In this document: piece after piece, positions 25,931 through 49,700 of the stretch
How the letters are laid out: each line of letters begins with the position of its first letter
Position numbering within the stretch: position 1 is the stretch's first letter
Assembly (NCBI GenBank): GCA_964017155.1
Contig: OZ024857.1
Span: 14,870,896-14,934,895 of the forward strand
DNA length: 64,000 bases
Direction of reading: 5' to 3'
Source: Oasisia sp. SBJ-2009
Lineage: Eukaryota > Annelida > Polychaeta > Sabellida > Siboglinidae
Position numbers and translations under genes: made by a program
Notes under the pieces: model-generated
The model's input: only the letters and a program-made list of their open reading frames with translations
What the model was told of the DNA's origin: nothing
Databases searched by the model: none

Positions 25931-26861
25931 AGGCATAGTAGTTCTGCAGTAAATTACAGCACTGTCAATTGAGATGTCCAAGGTCTCCTTTCAGTGTGGT
26001 AGGGTTGTTGTTCTTTGGCTTTTATAATCTTTGTCTTGCTTCTGTTGATCTTGAATCCTTGCCATGTTGACAATGTGTTTGGCATCAGTTATTCCTGCAT
26101 CTGTTGGAAACTGTGGGACAGGAGTGTGACGTCATCCACAAAGTCCAGGTCCTACTGGCTCCAAGGTGTCCACTGGATCCCATTTCTTCAATTTTGTGTG
26201 GTGTTTTTCATGATCCAGTTTATGGAAAGTAGGAATAGGACAGAGGCATCCTTACTTCAGTCCTATCTTCACCATGAATGAGTGTAAGTTGTCCTGCATG
26301 AATGACCTTGCACGCTGTATCTTCATAGGTATTTTTTATCAGAGAAATTAAATTTTCTGGTATCCCATAATGCCATAGAAACTTTCACACCATATCCCTC
26401 TTGAGACTGCCAAATGCCTTCTTTTTGTCCCATTCCATGGATTGTTGCCTGTTTGGTCAGTGCGTTTACAGAAGCCGGCTTGGTGATCTCTGACTTTGCC
26501 GTTTGTTGGCGTTTGTAGTTTTTACAGTCTTGCAGATCTCCATTCTTTTGGAGCTTCACGAGGGATCCTTCTTTCCATTTGGTTGGTATTTCTTCTACTG
26601 CTTCCTGATTAGATCATGCGGAAGTCTCTGTTGGCCTTGATTGCCTCGGCAGGAACTTCTGAGTGACTTAATTCTCAAGTTTTGTGTAATACTGTATGTT
26701 TTTTTTGGCTGTTGTTTTACTTAAAGGCATTCTTCGTGAAGAACCCGGCTCCAGCTGGCGAACGAACCATCCAACAGTCTCTGGAGAACATTCGACTGAA
26801 CAAGAAACAGTTGGAGCGTGACGGAGCAGCAATTAAAGTCTTCCTGAAAAATCTAAAATAA
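6324..26861 (+). CDS. NPEPPS: Puromycin-sensitive aminopeptidase, M1 zinc metallopeptidase (complete, 21 coding exons)
   Basis: Cytosolic M1-family exopeptidase that removes N-terminal residues from peptides. Coding exons: 6324-6446, 8528-8609, 10319-10395, 11010-11135, 11483-11590, 13002-13193, 13833-13929, 14439-14587, 15187-15351, 15964-16068, 16809-16964, 18056-18134, 18800-18936, 19773-19907, 21118-21337, 22353-22495, 22883-22939, 23327-23434, 23912-24064, 25804-25851, 26727-26861 (stop TAA 26859-26861). All junctions are GT-AG and the phases join to one 864-codon frame, close to the family's usual length (about 875). Visible hallmarks are GAMENWG, which binds the substrate N-terminus (junction of exons 7 and 8, then exon 8), zinc motif HEIAH (exon 8; HELAH is usual), the third zinc ligand in NEGFASW (exon 9), and catalytic Tyr in SYSKGAS (exon 10). 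The ERAP1-like C-terminal helical domain fills the later exons. There is no clear signal peptide from the chosen start. The weakest donor is GTTTGG after 24064. Confidence 0.96.
6993..7275. repeat. (CATA)n tetranucleotide microsatellite
   Basis: An almost perfect run of about 70 CATA units in intron 1 of the aminopeptidase gene. All long open frames here (Tyr-Ile-His-Thr or Met-Tyr-Val-Cys periodic) are artefacts of the repeat. Confidence 0.98.
8601..8660 (+). repeat. Triplicated 20-bp unit spanning the exon 2 end and splice donor
   Basis: Three 20-bp units start at 8601, 8621 and 8641, each with GAAAACAAG followed by GTAAGT or GTATGT. The first unit contains the last 9 bases of aminopeptidase exon 2 and its donor. 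The next two copies are donor-competent duplicates in the intron. Twenty is not a multiple of three, so use of the second donor would shift the frame, and reading to the third meets a stop. Confidence 0.85.
8729..9279. mobile_element. TTAA-flanked MITE with long terminal inverted repeats
   Basis: The element begins TTAAAGGGATACTCCA and ends with the matching inverse before TTAA at 9276-9279. The arms stay similar for roughly 100 bp, including a shared TTGGTTGTGC core. A TTAA target site is typical of piggyBac and Kolobok superfamilies. No transposase is present, so it is a non-autonomous copy. It lies in aminopeptidase intron 2. Confidence 0.8.
9413..10250. mobile_element. TTAA-flanked Kolobok-like transposon, non-autonomous
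   Basis: The left end reads TTAAAGGACAAA and the right end is its inverse, closing on TTAA at 10247-10250. The arms match for about 100 bp (shared segments CACCTAATAGAGTT and CACATATACTCAATTTTTTAA). The interior carries a THAP-domain remnant. The combination of TTAA duplication with a THAP transposase domain is characteristic of Kolobok elements, so that superfamily is favoured over piggyBac. The right end is about 70 bp from the acceptor of exon 3. Confidence 0.75.
9768..9935 (+). pseudogene. Broken THAP-domain (transposase N-terminus) remnant
   Basis: From the ATG at 9768 the frame reads [11 protein letters not shown], the usual start of a THAP zinc finger with the first two Cys ligands. 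Further on, in another frame, it reads [11 protein letters not shown], the second Cys-x-x-His pair. The two halves are separated by a frame change and a deletion of part of the domain, so no functional finger can be made. It sits inside the TTAA element. Confidence 0.7.
11835..12692. mobile_element. TTAA-flanked inverted-repeat transposon (third in this gene)
   Basis: TTAACCCATTTTATCC at the left (11835) pairs with GGATAAAATGGGTTAA at the right (ending 12692), giving a clear inverted repeat bounded by TTAA. The interior has no recognisable transposase. It occupies much of aminopeptidase intron 5, about 300 bp upstream of exon 6. Confidence 0.75.
13940..14350 (-). pseudogene. LINE reverse-transcriptase C-terminal fragment
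   Basis: On the minus strand the translation contains [28 protein letters not shown] and [11 protein letters not shown], the typical end of a non-LTR retrotransposon reverse transcriptase. The fragment has no promoter or 5' part. It starts within about 20 bp of the donor of aminopeptidase exon 7 and fills most of the short intron up to a (GCGT)n run before exon 8. Confidence 0.75.
14367..14403. repeat. (GCGT)n microsatellite
   Basis: A short tetranucleotide run just upstream of the acceptor of aminopeptidase exon 8. Confidence 0.9.
15845..15960 (+). mobile_element. SINE family B, 3' fragment
   Basis: Matches the body of the SINE at 57722-58055 (shared GGTGGATATTTGTGTA and GAATGCTTC...AGAGAAG segments). 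The tRNA-like head is absent. It lies in aminopeptidase intron 9, ending just before exon 10. Confidence 0.6.
16985..17130. repeat. Minisatellite, imperfect GATGACTGGGGCTGGCTG units
   Basis: Several imperfect copies of a roughly 18-22 bp unit begin about 20 bp after the donor of aminopeptidase exon 11. Open frames on the minus strand rich in Ser/Gln/Pro are artefacts of it. Confidence 0.75.
17133..17360 (+). repeat. Dispersed repeat C, copy 1
   Basis: Begins CATAGCTTTATGCAGAGACC and contains ACCCGTCCACCCGTCATTTG. It shares about 200 bp with the copy at 18956-19165. No coding potential is seen. It is probably a non-autonomous transposon of undetermined class. Confidence 0.65.
18227..18495. 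mobile_element. Small inverted-repeat element D, copy 1
   Basis: The ends read roughly GGGACC...GTTTCACTAA and, inverted, GGGACCATTTCACTAA. The interior shares ATTCAAGATCACTGTTAAGG with a diverged copy at 50215-50395. It has no gene and sits in aminopeptidase intron 12. Confidence 0.55.
18956..19165 (+). repeat. Dispersed repeat C, copy 2
   Basis: Begins CATAGCTTTACGCAGAGACC, about 20 bp downstream of the donor of aminopeptidase exon 13. It is collinear with the copy at 17133-17360 in the same gene. Confidence 0.65.
20063..20265 (-). mobile_element. SINE family B, minus-strand copy
   Basis: Reverse-complemented, it matches the SINE at 57722: a tRNA-like head with GAACCCGGGTT near 20210-20225, then TCACTCAGCTG..., CAGACAGTGGTGGATATTTG and TGGCTGGATGCTTCTCAGA. 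It lies in aminopeptidase intron 14. Confidence 0.7.
20556..21040 (-). mobile_element. SINE family A, minus-strand copy split by an insertion
   Basis: Reverse-complemented, it matches 61118-61376, with a tRNA-like head (box B-like GGGTCAATCCC near 20965-20975) followed by a shared body ending in the GATCCCACACAGG and TAGAGAAGGACAAC segments. A 241-bp element at 20616-20856 interrupts it. Confidence 0.75.
20616..20856. mobile_element. MITE nested in SINE A, with GCATAG duplication
   Basis: The insert is bounded by GCATAG at 20610-20615 and 20857-20862. The uninterrupted SINE copy at 61.3 kb has this site once. Ends are weak inverted repeats, AGGGTAGAAATA against AGGGGTTGAAATA. Superfamily is unclear; the CAGGG-like ends hint at hAT, but the visible duplication is six bases rather than eight. 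Confidence 0.75.
24394..25652 (+). mobile_element. hAT-like DNA transposon remnant in intron 19
   Basis: The left end CAGGGTTCGCAC and right end GTATGAACCCTG are inverted repeats, flanked by AACATG at 24388-24393 and 25653-25658. The motif GCATGGAAAT recurs near both ends. CAGGG termini and the internal BED-type zinc-finger remnant suggest the hAT superfamily, although a perfect eight-base duplication is not visible. The catalytic region is absent. Confidence 0.7.
24746..24925 (+). pseudogene. BED-type zinc finger of a hAT-like transposase, broken
   Basis: The frame from the ATG at 24746 gives a Trp-Leu segment, then CRVCQ, an in-frame [18 protein letters not shown] and a later His. The layout Cys-x2-Cys, Gly-x2-Ala-x2-Ser-His, His is that of zinc fingers at the start of hAT-type transposases. 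The stop codon and lack of a downstream catalytic domain make it non-functional. Confidence 0.65.
25871..25927. repeat. (TA)n microsatellite
   Basis: A nearly perfect alternating TA run about 20 bp after the donor of the small exon at 25804-25851. Confidence 0.95.
26020..26600 (-). pseudogene. LINE reverse-transcriptase core fragment with FVDD box
   Basis: Minus-strand frames give [37 protein letters not shown] and [14 protein letters not shown] followed by [11 protein letters not shown], in the order expected for non-LTR retrotransposon reverse transcriptase. Frameshifts and stops break it. The usual F/YADD motif reads FVDD here. It lies in the last aminopeptidase intron. Confidence 0.8.
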
Positions 26862-28235
26862 CTGAAGCGTGACGTAGACGCTGTCAGGATGTTATTGTCT
26901 ATTGTCTGTGTAGACACCCTCATAGCAACAGCGGATGATTGATGATGATTTTCTTGTCGTTAAATCTAACTGATGTGTGTGCATCCATGCATAACTAGAT
27001 TCACTGTTCCTTGTCTGTATATGTGTGTTTTATATGCATATCTATTGATGTTATTGTTTTGTATGCATATCTGTCGATGTTGTTACGTATCTGTAGCGGG
27101 GTGTATATACCCAACCCCATTAAGACATCTTGCTTCTACTGCTGTTGATGCATCAGATACTTTTGAGTCCACTTCAAGGGGGAAAAAATCCAGTTCCCTT
27201 CTCATATCTTTGTGTACATGCTTGGTAGAAATTGCATGCTTATGTAAACCAAACTTGCGGGCATTAAACAACTGAACCACCTCATTAGTTCCAAAACACC
27301 AGTAGCAGAATCTCATTCTACAATGGGAAGGTCTTGTAAGTTTCCATAGTCTCCACCACCATTAAGTGTTGTTGTGGTGGGGGTATTATTATCATTACCT
27401 ATCGCCCAGTAATGCTTTGTAGTTTGTATTTAATTTTTTTTTAAATGTAATTAAGCAGCTGTTATAGTTCTCTTGGATATTCACTTTCTAAAACTGTCGA
27501 ACAATAGACAACGTTCTAATACTTACTGGTGGAATCAGTTGTTCTATCGCGATCGTACCGAAGGATGTTCACATGTATTTAATGGTTGGTGTACAGTGTT
27601 TGAAATTCAAAACTAGGCTACTCGACGTCAGAGATTGTTAATGATTTGCATGCCTGCTCTGTTTGATGTTTGGCTGTGTTGTGTATCGCAGGAGAAAATT
27701 CAGATTGTAAGTTTGGGATGATTCGGCGTGTACATGACGACGTCCACTGCCATACGTGTTTGCACAATCACTTGTCAAATGATTAAACTATCAATTACTA
27801 CAAGTACTGTTGAATTCATCCTTTCTCGTTTTCATTACTTGTTTAAACACCGGAAGCCGACCAAAATAGTTTACAGAAGAACATAATCTTTTGGACTGAT
27901 GATAGATCAAGACAGTGGAAAGATATATGAATTGCCACAATAAAACTTGGCAATTTTGTCTAGGAGGTAGAGATAAAACTGCAGAGAAGACTTGATATGA
28001 TGTTTTATTTGGTGTGTAGGGTGCAGACGGCAGATGTTCGGTGAATCTCCGCTTGCCGGGTGGGTGTTTCTGGGCTGCGTGTTGGGTGTGTCTACTACAT
28101 TACATATACGTTCTACTGAAGGCAGTGCGTGGTGACTGAAAGCACTGTTGGCGTCGTGTCATCGCCGACCAAGTGTCCAACACAGTTCTGACTTCAACCG
28201 GATCAGCTCGTCTCTTGGGTGAACGGTCTGGTCTG
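26862..28235. other. Convergent spacer between aminopeptidase and unknown gene
   Basis: The 3' flank of the plus-strand gene faces the 3' end of the minus-strand gene. A plus-strand AATAAA occurs at 27939-27944 and a minus-strand AATAAA (read as TTTATT) at 28004-28009; either could serve as a polyadenylation signal, but distances are long. No coding region is seen. Confidence 0.45.
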
Positions 28236-40629
<12,394 letters not shown>

Positions 40630-40900
40630 GGTCGTGGCCTCGTCCCTTCGACCCGGACTGGTTCCTGACCGTCCCGGTAGCACCGTTAACTCGACTGGCG
40701 TCACGACCAGCGCGTTACGGCTGCCGGCGGCTCGTCTGTTGACGAGAGCGTTGTTAGGTCAGCGGCGCCGACTTAGCGGAACTGCGCGGCCATGCGTGAC
40801 GAGTAATCCGTTGTTGACTTGCGTGGAATTAGACGGTAACTAGATCTGATAAGCGTTCGCGGCACATGCCGTCGTGGGCGGTGAGCTTCGGTCATGTCGG
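40630..40900 (-). promoter_or_regulatory. GC-rich 5' flank of the unknown minus-strand gene
   Basis: CpG-rich sequence immediately upstream of the start codon at 40629. The open frame on the plus strand is a by-product of the composition. Promoter role is positional inference. Confidence 0.4.
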
Positions 40901-41080
40901 GGTTCGCTGCACTTTCCTTTGGGTACAGTGCCATTCGTCCTGAAGACGGAGTGTAGGTGATAGATGCACATGAATCTACGCAGAGTAAACTTTGTCTGAT
41001 ACTTCAAAGACACCTCATTTACCAAGGTTGGAACTGTCGTTTTTATAACGTTGTTGATTCGCACACCGATCTTTCGATCT

Positions 41081-41396
41081 TTACAAAAAAGAGCCAATGG
41101 TATACCAGTGATTACCATTGAATACCATTCAGTATCAATGATATTTCAGCAGGACTCTCAACGGTAATTTAAACGGTACTCTCAACGGTAATTTAAAATA
41201 CCATTCGATACCACTGAACGGTACAAAGAATCCAAAATGCCATTCAAAATATCATTCAAAAACCCATTAGGATACCATAAAAATACCCTTGGCCATAATA
41301 CCCCATAGGACCATTCAAGTACCATTCAAAAACCATTAAAAACCCAATGGTATCTGAATAGTATTTCAATGGTATTTGAATGCTATTTTTTGAAAG
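41081..41396. mobile_element. Element built from iterated TACCATT motifs with AAAAAA-containing ends
   Basis: The left end TTTACAAAAAAGAGC pairs with the inverse of the right end (TTTCAAAAAATAGC). The interior repeats ACCATTCAAATACCATT variants in both orientations. It is non-coding, and its architecture resembles the element at 30194-30533. Confidence 0.55.
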
Positions 41397-44343
41397 GGTC
41401 CTGACCTGGTGTCGTTTTCTCTCCGACAATTTTCCAGTTTGTAATCGATATAAGCTGCGCTTCGTTTTTACGCAGCAGTATCAGCATAAGTTAATGACTG
41501 TAACGACGGGAACGTCGCTATCGGAAGGCCGTGGCGACGGCAACAAACGGTTGAATTACAGTCTACGAATATAAATCTATTTATATACAGTCATTCGGAA
41601 GCTCACTTGCATAACTTAATTCAGTAGGTCTATACAGGAGTTAATGTGTCGACAGGTGACGTTGTGTGGTGCATCGTACACTATGCCATGCATCTAATAT
41701 TCGCATACCCCGCCACGGATGCCCTTTTTAATGGATGGAGCAGAATGTGTTGAAAACATCCCTTTTGTAATTAGTTGACCGATAGTAATCGACCACCGTG
41801 GCCTTCGTAAGCGAAATGTGAACACGGGTACGTTCAGAGTTAACCTGTCTAAAAACATTAAGTTATTTTATGTGAAATTACTTATATAGAATATCTGACA
41901 AGATTTGATTAACACTATTTGTTCACGGTTTCATATGCTGACGTATGTATAAGTCATCGATCCAAGTTTGACTCTGTTGGTGCCAATTGATATGTCTATC
42001 GAACCTCCCCGATGTTACAATTGCTAAACAGGTTAAGTATACTTTTGGTACGGATTGGGCCGACATTGAACTGCGGAAGTAACTGATGTTGATAGGATTT
42101 GGTACGCGTCAGTTATTCACATTTTGCTGCATGTAATTACACCTATGGTCACCGACACGTGTGAACACGTCACGAATCCCAGGCAGGCAGGAACATTACA
42201 CACATAAATATTACAGGTTTTTAAAACTTATATGTACGATAAACATTATGTTCTACGTCAACCTTTCACATATACGCTGCCACACTACACTTAGAGACTA
42301 CATTTAGTCCGACTATAATAACATATTCTGCTGAAACATGGACTAATTTCAAACGAAATAAATAGAGATTGAACACATTAAGATGTGACTGTTATGCATT
42401 TCTAAGATGCATTGAAAGTGCTATTAATGTAGCCATTCTAATGCGAACAGGCGTAAACATTTACTCTCATCAATAAAATACAGAAATTGAAACGATCAGT
42501 GTCATCCCGCATTGGATGAAATGATTCATTGCAAAATAAACCGATGAAGGCCAAACGCCACATGGACGAACGATGACATAGTAACTAATACCAGAACACC
42601 AAGAGTTGGGATGCTGGCCAATGGAAGCGACCGTCTTCAAGACACCCACACGAGTTCCGTATTTCAGCGCGGATAATAATAATTATCTTTATTTATAATG
42701 ATAATCTTTATTTTTAATAATAATCTTTATTTATTTTTAAAAATTGTCTGAATTTATACTAATAATAATAATGATCTTTGTTTGTAATACAAATCTTTAT
42801 TTTTATGTAGCACATATATCCATGGCGTTCACAGAACTTTACATATGACTTCCCTAACACTCAAACACAAATAGTAAACATTTTTCACGACGTGCATGAG
42901 CTTAACTCTCACCGAGTGTACAATAGTCTACGTGTGGCGCTCTCCACAACCATTGACTTATGTTATATCGCATTCCTTATGCGTGTGCTTAAACACAAAT
43001 GTTATCCACCACCTTGCCAATATTATTAACTATCGATATGCATGTCCAAGCAGAGTTCATCCGAACTGACAGTACGATGGTAGTTTAGCCGACTTTTCTG
43101 GTCCTAGTTTTAATGCGCAACGTATTAATTTTAAGCCTTACTGACAGATACCGAACCAGTCTATGTAACGCAGAGTTAGTGCAGCAAATTAACAATAACG
43201 ATAACTACAAAATAAGCTTAACCTTAAACCAGTTTGTCAGATTTCTGGGAAACAGCCTGACAGCAGCTAAGGCAAACATAAGCCACCGTTCAACGACACG
43301 TGGTAAGCTTGTTTTGCGTCGTCAACGATTTATTGACAGGTCTACCGAGAGTTTCATATGACATCACGATAGAATACAGTTTTCGAACGGTGTATTCGGC
43401 TACTGAAGTATTGTAGATAGGTCACTTTTCCAGACTTCCGGTCCGCGTCTTCCGCTTAGTTAAACACGCCGCGCGCAGCCGGAAATGGGGATTAACTTAA
43501 TTAAATTCACCTTCGCTAATCGTGGGATCTGGACCTATTGCCAGCAATCACACTACAGTGTATTTGGCGTCGGTTTAGAGGTGTTCCGGTGTAATGTTCC
43601 CAGATAAATTTGTTTGTATTTCGGTGTGTCTCCTAGACCCTAGAGCTTTGCCACATTAGGAGACATGCCGTGGTCGTCTGTCTATCAGTCATATACAAAA
43701 CTGCTAGTGACAACAGTTTTGATGAACATAGATACTCAGAATGAGAAACACCATCAATATGAAGGGTCTCAGTAACTTACTTGGCATTGTCATTCGGTAG
43801 TCACACCAATTACCTGGTTTTTTTTCTACATGGACTCTATGAATGTAGAAGTAGGTACACCATGCCATGATTGGAAAACGTATGGGTACGTGTCTTGGAA
43901 CCAGATTACTCATTAACTGTAAAGACTGACATATTGAAATATACCATCTGTCTCGCTGACGTGTTCTCGGACCTCTGTGTACTGTAATAGATAAATCAGT
44001 GTAGTTTAGTCACGAACTAGAGAGATCAAGGTGACGGTGGCTCACATAGACACGACCAGCAGTACTAGTATCTTCGCAGCTGACACACGCTGACATGCTT
44101 AATTGTAGCCGCTGGGTAATTTACCAAAACGAAAACTTTGACAAGTTCTATAATCACCTTGCTGCTGCGTCAAAGCCATCGATTTGATATCTTTTAATCA
44201 TTGTCAATATATATATTCCCCTTGGCTTGCGATAATGTTAACCCTACTGCCCGTCAGAAGACTATGATGTTGATATAAACACAGCATATACAAACATATT
44301 GACTTTCGTTATATGTTTTAAGTAATAGTAACGCAAACTTGAC

Positions 44344-44345
<2 letters not shown>
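41397..44345. other. Intergenic stretch, mostly unremarkable
   Basis: It contains an AT-rich run of ATCTTTATTTAT-like repeats at 42677-42790 and a possible transposon tail at 42800-42850, but no supported gene. Short open frames lack domains. Confidence 0.4.

Positions 44346-44348
<3 letters not shown>

Positions 44349-44407
<59 letters not shown>
44349..44407. repeat. (AT)n microsatellite
   Basis: Perfect alternating run just upstream of a LINE 3' fragment. Confidence 0.95.
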
Positions 44408-44412
<5 letters not shown>

Positions 44413-44424
44413 TTATACATACAT

Positions 44425-44748
44425 CGCCTCTCTCATCACGCCACGATTTACGTTCCACAGAGTGCATGAACAAATTTAAAGCTCACCTTAAGACATTCTA
44501 TTTCAAAATTGCTTTTAATGTCTAGTTCCCCTAGACCTTTTTAGATTGATATTAATGTTTTAAGTAGCTCAGCCAGCATATAATTAAACAAAAATTCTAA
44601 TTGGTTTTAGATTTAGATAGACGTATTCAATTTTTTTAACTTGTATTATATGATAATTACTTCTTACAATGTGAACACTTCTGAACAGAGCTTGTACTTT
44701 GAATTTTAGGGTATTAATAAAGTGTATTATTATTATTATGTATTATGA
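44425..44748 (+). pseudogene. LINE 3' end fragment
   Basis: A plus-strand frame ends MNKFKAHLKTFYFKIAF and a stop at about 44523, resembling the FK-x2-LKT-x-LF ending of some non-LTR reverse transcriptases. An AT-rich tail with AATAAAGTG and a short (TTA)n run follows to 44740. The 5' part is missing. Confidence 0.6.
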
Positions 44749-46764
<2,016 letters not shown>

Positions 46765-49700
46765 ATGGCGAGTTCATCGCTGCTCTGCATCGTGCTAGTG
46801 TTCTGTTGCGTCGCCCTTGGCACTGCTTGTGTAAGTTGAGATTTTAGTTCTTCTACAGTTGTCCATTGTACCATGGGTGTTCTTTCCGTGGATTGTCTTA
46901 CATTGTGCGTTTTCCTGTTCATAGGTGGCTTAACATAATATACCACGACATTCCAGCGTTTTTGTACAGCTTTTGAATGTGATGTTGGTAAAATTGTCAA
47001 ACTGTTAACTTACTTAATAATTTCTCTGAATCAATTAAAAATTGTACTTCACGTTGTACCTGTGTTGCTTTTGTTTCCGTGTTAATGTTGTCGGGTTTCT
47101 GTGCACGTCATAGCAACGTAGATACTACGTTTCACGTCTAATGCTAACCTTCCGCAATGTTCCACAGCTGCCGGTTTAACCAACAATAACCAACTTATGA
47201 CATGTTTGACAGGGGCCGCATGGCACTCCAGGGAAGCCGATGGGTAAGCCGGACCCAGTCAGTTTCTTCCAGCGAGTCATCGGGCACATCGCCAGTGACT
47301 TCCTCAAGTCGAAGAACTGGAAAGGGAACGAGACGGCCCTCTTCGTCGCCCAGGTGTACGAGATGGCCGGAGCCAGCGTCCCAAACACGTGAGTTTCGGG
47401 AAGTAGGAGTAGGGATAGATGCGGGACAGAAGGAAGCACGGGGAGAAGAACCTATAATAGTAATTTCACAATCTTTTGTGTGCCCCACTTTGATAGCGCG
47501 TAGTAAAAATTTGGAACAGCTGTTCTCCTCCCGAGTCGTTGTCGTCACGTATGGCTGACGTTCTCCTCCCGAGTCGTTGTCATCACGTATGGCTGACGTT
47601 CTCCTCCCGAGTCGTTGTCGTCACGTATGGCTGACGTTCTCCTCCCGAGTCGTTGTCGTCACGTATGGCTGACGTTCTCCTCCCGAGTCGTTGTCGTCAC
47701 GTATGGCTGACGTTCTCCTCCCGAGTCATTGTCGTCACGTATGACTGACATTCTCCTCCCGAGTCGTTGTCGTCACGTATGGCTGACGTTCTCTTCCCGA
47801 GTCGTTGTCGTCACGTATGGCTGACGTTCTCCTCCCGAGTCGTTGTCGTCACGTATGGCTGACGTTCTCCTCCCGAGTCATTGTCGTCACGTATGACTGA
47901 CATTCTCCTCCCGAATCGTTGTCGTCACGTATGGCTGACGTTCTCTTTCCGAGTCGTTGTCGTCACGTATGACTGACGTTCTCCTCCCGAGTCGTTGTCG
48001 TCACGTATGGCTGACGTTCTCCTCCCGAGTCATTGTCGTCACGTATGACTGACGTTCTCCTCCCGAGTCGTTGTCGTCACGTATGGCTGACGTTCTCCTC
48101 CCGAGTAGTTGTCGTCACGTACGGCTGACGTTCTCCTCCCGAGTCGTTGTCGTCACGTACGGCTGACGTTCTCCTCCCGAGTAGTTGTCGTCACGTACGG
48201 CTGACGTTCTCCTCCCGAGTCGTTGTCGTCACGTATGGCTGACGTTCTCCTCCCGAGTCGTTGTCGTCACGTGTGGCTGACGTTCTCCTCCCGAGTCCTT
48301 GTCGTCACGTATGACTGACATTCTCCCTTCGAGTCCTTGTCGTCACACATGGCTGATGCTGGCATTGCTTCCGTCTCTTGATTTCAAGTGTCTTTATCCT
48401 CCTCTTCTTCTTCACTTATCTTGCACTACATTCTTTGCCAAAATGTCTCCATTCCAGTCTATCTTTTGCTCTCGTTCTCCATTCCTCCACCACTCCTCCC
48501 AAGTCTGTCTTCGCGCAGTTCTCCTGCCGGCTCCTTCCCACTCCACTCTTTGGCCATCTGCTGTCTCTGCCAGCCGTTCTCCTCCCGTCCTCGCCACATG
48601 ACCAGCCCACCTCAGTCGATTCATAACCAGTTTCTCTTAATGCTTTCTTTAATTAAGATCATGTAGCATCGCGTGCGAGTGTACGAAACTCTCGCACGCG
48701 ACAGCTAAGAGTCACGCAAACGCTGTTGCCAGAGACCTTATGATTGTGATCGGCTGCGAGAGTAGATGTCCCCATACGGTATACATTCGTACTACAACAT
48801 AAGCCAATATTGTGACTAAGGTGATACATAAAAATCGTAAGATGTATGATTACTCCAGCCTACACCCTTCAGTTTTCCATTCTTTGCTTATCAGTTATCT
48901 TAATTCATGCAGCTCTTCTTACCCGTTTGTTTTACAAATTAACTTGTGTGAGTTCCATCACATTTCTCAATCTTCCTCCGCTTGCCTCTGCCCTTTGGCT
49001 TAATTCTTTCGAATTTCCAAGTCACAGTTACCCTCCTCGTGTAACGTTCTACCCAGGTATAGGAATGTTTTTTGACTTCTTCCCCTCCATGTGCATTTGC
49101 AACTCTTTGTTTTACTGCTCCACCCAAACTTCCTCCGTTTCATCAAAGTAACTTTCAGTATATGTCTGCTGAACATATCCCTTCACTGTGCTAGTTGTTC
49201 TTGGCTGTCTGCTTTCCAGTTTGATATTTGCCTGGTCGTCTCTATACAGTAGCTCCCGGAAGAATCTTTCGTGCCCGTGTTCCTGTTTATCAGTTCCGCC
49301 ACAGCGATGCACAACAGTCGGGACAGGGCGCTCCCTAGCTATATAGGCGCTCCCTGTCTCGCCGTAGACATTTATAATGTCCGATGCTGAATGCCCCAAA
49401 ATGAAAGTTGTCCATATACGTACATTTGTGTACCATATCGACCAGTGTTTTTCTTGTTGGGTATACAAACACTCTGATGTTGGGAGGGTTAGGTCACAGA
49501 ATGACGGTGATTCTAATATTTGAAATGTTCAAGCACAAACCGGGGTCTTTCGCAATGATCAGCTACTGGAACAAGCCTTCGAAAAATACGTTAATATGAT
49601 TTTGTTTTCCGAAAACATTGGTACAAATGAAAATGCTAAACTTTTCACTTGGCCGACTTTAAAAAAGACTGGTCGGTCAGAGCCAGGAATAAAAAGGCAA

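Noticed and set aside
47195..47558. Open frames of 117-118 codons on both strands
   Set aside because: Shadows over exon 2 of the secreted-protein gene in other frames.
47525..48355. Regular repeat units reminiscent of a CRISPR array
   Set aside because: Units are contiguous with no unique spacers, and the DNA is animal; it is a minisatellite.
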